DNA from: Planctomycetaceae bacterium
GTDB lineage: Bacteria > Planctomycetota > Planctomycetia > Pirellulales > Thermoguttaceae
Assembly: GCA_015062085.1 (NCBI GenBank)
Contig: SUVI01000038.1
Location: forward strand, 1 to 25,359
Length of the DNA: 25,359 nucleotides
Direction of reading: 5' to 3'
Shown here: one piece after another, positions 16,137 through 23,147 of the stretch
How positions within the stretch are numbered: position 1 is the stretch's first letter
Layout of the letters: every line of letters begins with the position of its first letter
Program-made: the position numbers and the translations under genes
The notes under the pieces: generated by a model
What the model saw: the letters and a program-made list of their open reading frames with translations, nothing else
Told to the model about the DNA's origin: nothing
The model's database searches: none

Positions 16137-16455
16137 GGTTTATTCTCCTGAATGATATGCGGATCCCACATTAAATTTCGGCCTGACGCTGTTTCGTCTG
16201 CGAAAGTGTCTGCGTCCAGCAGACCGCCCGGAAGCGGAAATTTATTGTGTCTGGGAATCATTTGATTCAATATATTCCGGTATATTGGACTCTATCGTCA
16301 ACATTTCGCGATCCCAAAAACCCTCTTTTCTCAAATTTTGTGACTTTTGCGGAATTTTTGCCTTCACAATCCAAACAAAACATACGACCCGCAAAATCAA
16401 ATCTGTCCCAGTCCGGCAGGCGGCTCTTTTTAAAATTTCTTTTTAAAATTTCTTT
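16137..16455. other. 319-bp intergenic region upstream of the DUF1598 gene
   Basis: No credible gene. It holds a 20-bp palindrome (16268-16287), a TTGACG hexamer on the minus strand (16296-16301) without a convincing -10 partner, and the end of a 13-bp repeat that runs into the prenyltransferase stop codon. I see no clear hairpin terminator for the prenyltransferase. Confidence 0.6.
16268..16287. promoter_or_regulatory. 20-bp palindrome, possible operator
   Basis: CAATATA and TATATTG are exact inverted copies around TTCCGG (itself self-complementary only at its centre). It lies about 130 bp before the DUF1598 start at 16136, next to a TTGACG hexamer. The position suits a repressor or activator site; the regulator is unknown. 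Confidence 0.35.
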
Positions 16456-16465
16456 TTAAAATTTC
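16427..16465. repeat. 13-bp tandem repeat, three exact copies, across a stop codon
   Basis: TTTTTAAAATTTC is repeated three times without change. The rightmost copy contains the TAA stop (16456-16458) and last codons of the prenyltransferase gene; the other two lie just after it. Unlike the other arrays in this window, the period is not a multiple of three. Confidence 0.95.
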
Positions 16466-17415
16466 CAAAGCGATTCGACTGCGGGCGGCGTGACGTTGAA
16501 GTAGTCGTAAAGCCAAGGGATGTCCCAGAACATGAGGAGTAGGAACGCTCCGAGACAGAGCGTCAGGTAGGCCATCAGTCCCCGTTCACGGTAGAGATGC
16601 TCCGGATTCTGTACCGCACTGTTCGGTTTGAGTCCGACGTAGAGGTAGTACCCGTAGAATCCCGCGAGGATCGGAAATGCGAGCACGAGCTCAAGACGGT
16701 ACCGTACGATGAAGACGCCGAGGAAAAGCGCGCTTGCGATGGCGTAGATGAACATGCTCACGAGGAGATTCTCTTCCGAGTAGCGGCGAAACGACTTGCG
16801 GTACTGTGCTGCACGTTCCGGGTCGTTGATCCATCGGTACTCCGCGAAGCGCTTCGTCGCCATGAAGAACGCGCCGACCATCCAGTAGGAGATCAGAAGC
16901 GACAGCGGCGGGACTTGCGCGGGAAGGATGAGATACCAGCCGAGCATCAGACGGAGCGGATTGTTGACGGATTCGCTCAGGACGTCGAGGTAGATCCACT
17001 CTTTCGTTCGGACCGGCGGGATATTGTACGCGCACCCCATCAGGAGCAGGACGGCACCCGACCAGAAAAACGGAGCGTTCAGAGTCCATGCGATCCCCAG
17101 GCCGGCGGCTCCCAGAACGATCCATTCCAGATAGGCCCAGAAAAGTTTGACTTTTCCGGAGGGGATCGGACGGAAGCATTTTGACGGGTGCGAACGGTCG
17201 GTCGGGGCGTCGAGGATCTCGTTGATGACGTAGTTGCTCGACACGATCAGGCAGACTGCGCACAGGCCGACGAAGATGGTCTTGCCGATCTGCAGCATCG
17301 CGTCTGCGGACTGAAACGCATCCGGACGGTAAAACATCGCCAGAACGACGCCGAAAAGCATGAAAACGTTTTTGAACCAGTGGTCCGGCCGGGCAATTTG
17401 AATGTAGGAAAGCAT
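16456..17415 (-). CDS. UbiA-family prenyltransferase, DPPR synthase-like (319 aa)
   Basis: Integral membrane prenyltransferase that would transfer a group to or from a polyprenyl (di)phosphate. Closest in feel to decaprenyl-phosphate phosphoribosyltransferases. ARPDHWFKNVFMLF opens the protein. The Mg-binding motif NEILDAPTD (65-73) is followed by RSHPSKCFRPIPSG (74-87), then YLDVLSES as the second polar loop. About eight or nine hydrophobic segments follow the UbiA pattern. An upstream in-frame Met at 17505 would add 30 polar residues foreign to the family and has no ribosome site, so 17415 is preferred, though its own site is weak. It is the last gene of the unit with the esterase and the giant protein. 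True substrate unproven. Confidence 0.85.
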   Translation of the reverse strand: MLSYIQIARPDHWFKNVFMLFGVVLAMFYRPDAFQSADAMLQIGKTIFVGLCAVCLIVSSNYVINEILDAPTDRSHPSKCFRPIPSGKVKLFWAYLEWIVLGAAGLGIAWTLNAPFFWSGAVLLLMGCAYNIPPVRTKEWIYLDVLSESVNNPLRLMLGWYLILPAQVPPLSLLISYWMVGAFFMATKRFAEYRWINDPERAAQYRKSFRRYSEENLLVSMFIYAIASALFLGVFIVRYRLELVLAFPILAGFYGYYLYVGLKPNSAVQNPEHLYRERGLMAYLTLCLGAFLLLMFWDIPWLYDYFNVTPPAVESLWKF

Positions 17416-17523
17416 GGATCTTTTGGGAATCAGGTATTGGGGAAATTTCTTGCCGGGAAAAGAGACGGCGCCGCAGCTCTCATTTTGAAAGCCGGGAGCC
17501 GTCATTCGGGGCGGGGAGGGACT

Positions 17524-18330
17524 CTACTTTTTCTTCTGGGAGAAGAGCCAGTCTGCGATCCCCGGCGTTCGGTACGCGCGGTCCCAGCAATTGTGTCCGA
17601 CGCCCGGATATTCGGTGTACTGCACGTTTCCGCCGTTTTTCTTCAGGGCTTCAAACGCATTGCGGCTGCGTGCTGTCGGGACGGCGCCGTCGGCATCGCC
17701 GTGGAAGATCCAGATCGGCACGTTTTTGAGTTCCGGAGTCGACGCGAGCTTTTCGTTGTCCGCACCGCCGCAGACGGGCATTGCGGCCGCGGCTTCGTTC
17801 GGGTAGCGGACCAGGAAGTCGAAGGTACCGTATCCGCCCATGGAGATCCCGGTCACGTAAATGCGGTCGGGGTCGATCTGATCGTTCGCTTTCATGTTCT
17901 GAAGCAGTTCGTAAAGGAGCCCCATCGCGTAGGAGGCCGTTTCCGGCGTGTCGTGCGTATCTCTCAGGCTCCAGCTGACTTCGCACCATTTTTTATTGTG
18001 CGGGCATTGGGGTGCGATGAGGTAAGCGGGGTATTTGGCGCCTTCTTCGCTGAAGATCAGGTTCAGGAACGCATCCTGTCCTGCGACCTGCGCAATATTA
18101 TTGTCACCGCGTTCCCCTGCGCCGTGGAGGAAAATGACGAGCGGGTATTTCTTGCCTTCTTCGAGTTTCGGCGTGTATTTCCGGTAGAGGAGGGTTCCGT
18201 TCTCCGATCTCCACTCGCATTTTTCGAGTTCATCGTATCGTTCGGTGAACTGTGCGGCTTCCGAGGGCGTTCCGTTTCCGGCAAAAGCCAAAACCATCAT
18301 GGAGAGGCAGGTCAGGATCAGTTTTTTCAT
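17524..18330 (-). CDS. secreted alpha/beta-hydrolase esterase, PHB depolymerase/CE1-like (268 aa)
   Basis: Exported serine esterase, plausibly acting on acyl or feruloyl esters of plant polysaccharides. A signal peptide covers about residues 1-26. Oxyanion region HGAGER is at 69-74, nucleophile elbow GISMGG with Ser163, acid D212 or D214 in HGDADGAVP, and catalytic His246 in GVGHNCWD. This spacing fits the esterase D/PHB-depolymerase type. The start at 18330 is chosen because AAAGGA precedes it; the longer frame begins with TTG at 18354. It begins 41 bp after the giant gene and precedes the prenyltransferase, with which it is probably co-transcribed. Exact substrate cannot be read from sequence. 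Confidence 0.9.
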   Translation of the reverse strand: MKKLILTCLSMMVLAFAGNGTPSEAAQFTERYDELEKCEWRSENGTLLYRKYTPKLEEGKKYPLVIFLHGAGERGDNNIAQVAGQDAFLNLIFSEEGAKYPAYLIAPQCPHNKKWCEVSWSLRDTHDTPETASYAMGLLYELLQNMKANDQIDPDRIYVTGISMGGYGTFDFLVRYPNEAAAAMPVCGGADNEKLASTPELKNVPIWIFHGDADGAVPTARSRNAFEALKKNGGNVQYTEYPGVGHNCWDRAYRTPGIADWLFSQKKK

Positions 18331-18371
18331 TTTTTGGGTTCCTTTCAGGCTCAATGGTCTGTTTCGGGATC

Positions 18372-21300
18372 TTATTCAAACAGTTTTTTAAATTCGTCGT
18401 CATCCGGATCTTTTTTCGGATCTTTTTTGGCGTTGCTTTTTTTGGAATTTCGCTTTTTTTTCTTTGCTTTTCCGCGATTGGGGGCATCTTCTTCGTCTTC
18501 CTCATTGAGTTCCTGAAGATTTTGCCAGAACGTCTCGATATCCATATCGGAGAGTTCGCCATTCAGGATCGTCTCCACTTCGTCGTCCGAGAAGTGCTCC
18601 AGAAGATCCATCACGAGATCGGAGTATTCGTCCTCGTCTTCTTCCGATTCTGCTTCTTCTGTCTGGATCTCCTGAATGACGGTCTGGAGCTGTTTCCGAT
18701 CTAGAAAGAGCTGCGGGATGAAATCCTTCAGATCGAGCATTTCGTCATCTTCTTCGGAACGGTTTCGGTATCGGCTGATCTCGTTTTCGATCTCTTCCAG
18801 CCAAGTTGGGGGTTCGTAACCGGTCCCGGAGGGTTCTGCGGTGAATTCCTGCACGAGTTCCAGGAATTTTGTAAAGGAGACGGTCTCCTTCCCGGAGCGG
18901 ATCTCCTGGATGGCGGGTTCCAGAAGAGCGCAGAGTTTGTTGATGGTCATGGGTTTGATCAGACGTTCTTCCAGCCGATCTCCGACGGTCTTGATCGCCA
19001 GACCGTATTTTAGGCAGAGTTTTTTGTAGCGTCGAATGAATTGTTTCGCGTGGTAGATGCTGCGTTTCTGGATCTCTTTGAGCCAGGAGTCTGCGACATC
19101 GTAGCTTTTTTCGCGTACCATGACCCGGTGTGCGTTGATGAACGGACGCAGGTCCCAGGCCATTCTGTCGTATTCGGCGAGCAGACGGAGGAAGTCGAAC
19201 AGCATGTAGAGATTTTTCCCGTTGTCCGACTGGGTCGTCGTCGTATTGTAGTCGATGAACTGACCGTAGCGTTCCAGCAGCGTTTCGACGACCGTGTCGA
19301 GACAGCGTTCCGCGTGGAACTGCTGGATCTTTTTTTCTTCCAGCGCTTCGATGAGTTTCTTTCCCTGAATGGTCTCGTCGTGCATCTGGATGCTGTTTTC
19401 CTGCAGTTCGCAGTTTTCTTTCAGAGCCTCCAGCCAAGCGTGTATGCCTTCATGATGGATCGCCTGGAGGTTGGAGTAGTTCATCTGTACGGGGGAGAAG
19501 AGATCCTCACCGTACTCCTGGATGAATTTCTGGAGGCTTTTCCATTCACGGGATTCGAGGTATGGATCCAGGGAGGAAATGCGGATCCCGCGGCTGTGCG
19601 TCAGCCAGTTCTGCATGAGGATGTCGAGGATGCTGTCGAGGAAAGGGATGAGCTGGCGGGTTTTCCATTTTGCGCGGCCTTCCTGATTTCCGCTTCGCAG
19701 GATGGAGCGGAGGATCCCTTTACTTCCCAGATCGAAGAGGTGATCGTATCGCGTGATCGCCCGGGCACCGCCGACGGGGTTTTGGCGTTCCATTTCCTGT
19801 ACGGTCTTCAGCATGCGGTACGTTTCCGCCAGAAGTCCCTGAAGCGGCAGGTTGGTGAGCAGGCGCTGGACGACCATCAGGACGTTGCGGATCCGGATCA
19901 TTCGGATCGGGTCACCGCCGCGGTCGATCGGTTCGTAGAGGATCGGCTCTTTGACCAGCAGTTCCATCGTTTTGTCCCAGACTTCTTTGACTCGTTCCGG
20001 TTCGGAGCAGATCAGTGCCTGGACGATGAGCCGGGTCGCATTTTCCCAAGTGTCGGTCTCCGTGATCCGGTTTTCGACGTCCGCGATGCGCATGAGGCGC
20101 TGGGCGTCCATCAGTTCGCTGCACGTGGAGACGAGGCGTTCCAGAAGGGAGAATTTCATGCCGACCTGCTTTTCGTATTCCATCATGGCGATGGGCCGGG
20201 AGAAGTCGGGCCGTTCGATCCGGAACGCACGGACATCACGGATGAGTTCGTGGAGTTTTTCCATGTGCATTTCCGCCTGACGGCTCCACATTTGGAGGAC
20301 TTCGGAGCGGTCGGGGTGCTCTTTGGCGTAGGGGATCGAGAAGACGGCGGACATTTTCCAGAGCCGAGCCTGCGTGATGATGAAAAGAAGACGGTCGGAG
20401 ATCCGTTCCATTTCGCTGGTCAGCGGGAAATCTTCCATCGAGTGTTTCAGGGACTCGCCGTCCATCATCGAGCCGTCGATCCCGTCATCTGTCGAGTCGT
20501 GGTACGTGACGTTTTCCCAGGCGGCATGGAAGAGTTCGCTGATGTCCTCTTCTTCAAATCCGTCTTCACCGAAACCGTCTTCACCGAAACCGTCTTCACC
20601 GAAACCGTCCTCACCGAAACCGTCTTCACCGAAACCGTCTTCTCCGAAACCGTCCTCACCGAATTTGTTGGCCGAGCCTCTTCTTTCGGGATCTTTGGTT
20701 TTTCGTTCGTCCGTTCCGGAATCGAGTTCCAGAGTCGGCACGACTCCGTAAATGTCGGCGTTTGCTTCCACCATCCCCACAAAACGCTTCGCCATTTCCC
20801 AGCCGTCCTGGAGCTGATTTCCTTTGCGTCCGAGCAGGCGCTGTTCTTTCGTGGCCGGATACCAGAGATCTTCCATCCAGCGGAGTGCCAGCGGGTGGAA
20901 CGAATAGTCGCCGTCGTCCAGCTTGAAAATTTCCGACTGACTTAGCCAGCTGATCAGAAGTGCCATGGAGGCGATCGGGTCTTTCTGGTCGAGGAGCGCC
21001 TCGATCAGCAGTGTGTAGGCTTTGGAGGAATTGAAATTCGCGACTCTGGGACGCCAGAACGCGATGTCGCCTGCGGCAGTTCCAGCCTCATACCATGCTT
21101 CCAATGCCGAGACGACGATCTGGATCGACTCGTAGGTCTCTGCTCCGGAGATACTGTGGATCTCTGCCAGATCCAGGGTGCCAAACTGGTCCCACCATTC
21201 CGTGAGAGCCTGCATCCGAAACATGAGTTCGGTCTGCTCTTTCTTGAGGCCTTTTGCTGCCGTTTCTTTCAGGATGCGGGAGTAAAGCGAGAAAATGGAG

Positions 21301-22952
21301 CTGATGAGCGACGTCATTTCATCGACGCGCTGGTCCGGTGTGGAATCTTCCACGGAAGATGAGAGCGGATACTCGCCGTCAAATCCCAGAATGAACCACG
21401 GATCCAGAAATGCGCCGCACTCGATCCCCTCATGAAGGAGCACTTCGATCTGGTGGAGGTACTGGATCGCGTCGCAGGTCTGATCGCGGTCGATGGCCAT
21501 GTGCGCTTTCGTCAGAAGGCAGTCGACTTTGCAGCGTATGCGCGACGACGGAACGTTGACCTGCATGATCATTTCGTTCGACGCCTCTTCGTAGCCCATC
21601 CAGGCGTACAGCCGGGCGAGCTGGACATTTTGAAACTGTTCCGCCCGCTGACGCGCAAGACGCCGGTTGAAATACTGACGCGCAGCCGCAAAGGGCTGAT
21701 GAAGGAGCTCTTCCTCTGTACGGAGCCGCGCGGCATGCGATTCCGGGATCTGGTCAAGGAGCTGCTGGTAGAAGGAATCGCGGAGTTTGGCGACTTTCGG
21801 AAGCAGAGAGGAGAACGTATCGGCAGAGGTCCTGGCACCAGGGCCCCAGCCGCTCACCGCACTTCCCATCAGGAGCGTCCCTGCGAGAACAGCAGCCGCT
21901 TCGAATTCAAGCTCTTCCTGCGGGATGTCGTACTCTTCCGAAAACGATCCCGTCACGCGCGAAAGGATCGACTGGATGGTCGACTGGATCAGGACGAAAC
22001 GGTCGAAGGTCCCGCGATGGGTGATGTGCAGTGGGTCCCAGCTGCCGAAATGGTAGTTCAGACGCCGATTCACCGGATGCTCAAAATCCAGTGCGCGGGG
22101 ATCAAACGTGAGTTCCTCGAGATTTTCAAAATTGAACTGCGCGTCGGCAAGGAGAAATTCGTCGGTATTCTGAAGGATCTCCAAGGCTTTCGAGACGATC
22201 TTGCGGAATGGACCGTGAACGACTCCGGCTTCTTTGATGTAGAGCGGGACGGCATGAAGCCATTCGTGCTGGTACGGCTGCATTTTCTGACGGGAGTGAA
22301 GCACCGGGATCGGACGGTAGCCGATGAAATCATCGTACTGACGGATCACCTTCTCCAATGCCGGCTCGACCGCGTCTGGAAGCCCGCCGCGAAGAGACCT
22401 AAGGTCCGAGTCCGAGGAACGGAGAAGCTCCGGAACGCTTTTTCCCAGCGAACGAAAATGGTCTGGTGCGACCGATGCAAAGGCTTTCGTGTTCAGGATC
22501 TGGTAAAATGCCTGACCGATCGAAAACGCATTGAACAGAATGTCGTCTTTCTGATGGAAAAGAAGGTCTTTGTGCCAGACGCGGTACTCCGGAAAGAAGT
22601 ACAGGAAACCGAATTGAAGCGCTTGACGCACCTGCGTGTCGTTGGAGAAAACGTCTGAATGCGGCTGGATCTGATCCAGGTATTCCCAGAGTGCTGCGCC
22701 GAGACGGCACCAGAGACGCAGCGGAACGCTTTCCGCGGGGGACGCGTTCGCGGATGCGGACACTTTCTTCGTTTCCGGCTGCTCTTCGAGTGCTTGCTGA
22801 TCTTCGAGTGCTTGCTGCTCTTCGAGTTGGGTACAGAGTCTGTTTAGAGCTCCAAGAAATTTAGGAGCCGGATCTCCTGATGAAAAATTCAGGTATCCCA
22901 AAACGATTTCAAAGGATTCTTTTTCGCTAACGTACCACTCAGTGGAATTCAT
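18372..22952 (-). CDS. giant cytoplasmic protein of unknown function (1526 aa)
   Basis: I do not recognise a named family, though I recall long conserved planctomycete proteins with a motif like NVTYHDSTDDG, present here at about 814-824. No signal peptide or membrane segment is seen. The chain is mainly helical, with many short amphipathic helices rich in Leu, Glu, Arg and Trp, compatible with a helical-repeat scaffold. Near residues 40-60 is a Glu/Gln repeat (QALE), and residues about 764-797 are (FGEDG)n on a 15-bp DNA repeat. The C-terminus (about 1425-1526) is strongly acidic, then a Lys-rich patch, then DDDEFKKLFE. The start has GGAGGAAACGG and overlaps a tiny upstream frame. It leads a likely operon with the esterase and prenyltransferase. 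Confidence 0.88.
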   Translation of the reverse strand: MNSTEWYVSEKESFEIVLGYLNFSSGDPAPKFLGALNRLCTQLEEQQALEDQQALEEQPETKKVSASANASPAESVPLRLWCRLGAALWEYLDQIQPHSDVFSNDTQVRQALQFGFLYFFPEYRVWHKDLLFHQKDDILFNAFSIGQAFYQILNTKAFASVAPDHFRSLGKSVPELLRSSDSDLRSLRGGLPDAVEPALEKVIRQYDDFIGYRPIPVLHSRQKMQPYQHEWLHAVPLYIKEAGVVHGPFRKIVSKALEILQNTDEFLLADAQFNFENLEELTFDPRALDFEHPVNRRLNYHFGSWDPLHITHRGTFDRFVLIQSTIQSILSRVTGSFSEEYDIPQEELEFEAAAVLAGTLLMGSAVSGWGPGARTSADTFSSLLPKVAKLRDSFYQQLLDQIPESHAARLRTEEELLHQPFAAARQYFNRRLARQRAEQFQNVQLARLYAWMGYEEASNEMIMQVNVPSSRIRCKVDCLLTKAHMAIDRDQTCDAIQYLHQIEVLLHEGIECGAFLDPWFILGFDGEYPLSSSVEDSTPDQRVDEMTSLISSIFSLYSRILKETAAKGLKKEQTELMFRMQALTEWWDQFGTLDLAEIHSISGAETYESIQIVVSALEAWYEAGTAAGDIAFWRPRVANFNSSKAYTLLIEALLDQKDPIASMALLISWLSQSEIFKLDDGDYSFHPLALRWMEDLWYPATKEQRLLGRKGNQLQDGWEMAKRFVGMVEANADIYGVVPTLELDSGTDERKTKDPERRGSANKFGEDGFGEDGFGEDGFGEDGFGEDGFGEDGFGEDGFEEEDISELFHAAWENVTYHDSTDDGIDGSMMDGESLKHSMEDFPLTSEMERISDRLLFIITQARLWKMSAVFSIPYAKEHPDRSEVLQMWSRQAEMHMEKLHELIRDVRAFRIERPDFSRPIAMMEYEKQVGMKFSLLERLVSTCSELMDAQRLMRIADVENRITETDTWENATRLIVQALICSEPERVKEVWDKTMELLVKEPILYEPIDRGGDPIRMIRIRNVLMVVQRLLTNLPLQGLLAETYRMLKTVQEMERQNPVGGARAITRYDHLFDLGSKGILRSILRSGNQEGRAKWKTRQLIPFLDSILDILMQNWLTHSRGIRISSLDPYLESREWKSLQKFIQEYGEDLFSPVQMNYSNLQAIHHEGIHAWLEALKENCELQENSIQMHDETIQGKKLIEALEEKKIQQFHAERCLDTVVETLLERYGQFIDYNTTTTQSDNGKNLYMLFDFLRLLAEYDRMAWDLRPFINAHRVMVREKSYDVADSWLKEIQKRSIYHAKQFIRRYKKLCLKYGLAIKTVGDRLEERLIKPMTINKLCALLEPAIQEIRSGKETVSFTKFLELVQEFTAEPSGTGYEPPTWLEEIENEISRYRNRSEEDDEMLDLKDFIPQLFLDRKQLQTVIQEIQTEEAESEEDEDEYSDLVMDLLEHFSDDEVETILNGELSDMDIETFWQNLQELNEEDEEDAPNRGKAKKKKRNSKKSNAKKDPKKDPDDDEFKKLFE
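20563..20663. repeat. 15-bp in-frame tandem repeat, 6.7 copies
   Basis: The unit TCTTCACCGAAACCG is repeated six times with one or two base changes, plus a partial seventh. On the minus strand it encodes the Phe-Gly-Glu-Asp-Gly pentapeptide of the giant protein, between a helical region and the acidic EEEDISELF segment. Confidence 0.95.
22781..22826. repeat. 18-bp in-frame tandem repeat, 2.5 copies
   Basis: The unit GCTCTTCGAGTGCTTGCT is repeated twice with one change, plus a partial copy. It encodes the QQALE-type repeats near residue 45-55 of the giant protein. Confidence 0.8.
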
Positions 22953-22977
22953 TCCGTTTCCTCCATAAAATACTCAT
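22939..22977 (-). CDS. possible 12-codon upstream open reading frame overlapping the giant gene start
   Basis: ATG at 22977 opens a frame of 12 residues (MSILWRKRNEFH) ending in TGA at 22939, 14 nt inside the giant gene in another frame. AAAGGAG lies just before it at good spacing, as strong as the giant gene's own site. It may couple translation or act as a leader; it may also be chance. Confidence 0.3.
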   Translation of the reverse strand: MSILWRKRNEFH

Positions 22978-22992
22978 GACGTTCTCCTTTCT

Positions 22993-23021
22993 ATCATACC
23001 CTTTTTTTCATTTTATGAAAA
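22993..23021 (-). promoter_or_regulatory. possible promoter of the giant-protein operon
   Basis: On the minus strand TATGAT (22993-22998, five of six) lies 17 bp from TTTTCA (23016-23021, four of six), about 40 bp before the start at 22952. Transcription would begin close to the small upstream frame. Confidence 0.45.
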
Positions 23022-23062
23022 GGGGCGAACCACAAAAAAAGACTAAAAAAGACAGACTTTTT

Positions 23063-23104
23063 CCAGAAAAAGAACGCGCAGAGAGAAAACCCTGCGCGTT
23101 TTAA
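23063..23104 (-). terminator. terminator after the GH97 gene
   Basis: AACGCGCAG (23073-23081) pairs with CTGCGCGTT (23092-23100), and on the minus strand the stem is followed by TCTTTTTCT. It lies about 50 bp after the stop at 23148. Between them, CTGCATCAGA is repeated twice (23105-23124). Confidence 0.8.
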
Positions 23105-23147
23105 CTGCATCAGACTGCATCAGACTGCAAAAGAATGCAAAGAACGC

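Noticed and set aside
17416..17505. Longer N-terminus for the prenyltransferase
   Set aside because: The extra 30 residues are polar, unlike the family's start, and no ribosome site precedes 17505.
19041..20945. 634-codon plus-strand open frame opposite the giant gene
   Set aside because: It is the mirror of a well-supported gene with a good start and ribosome site; its composition (many Phe, Arg, Val) is typical of antisense frames and it has no domain.
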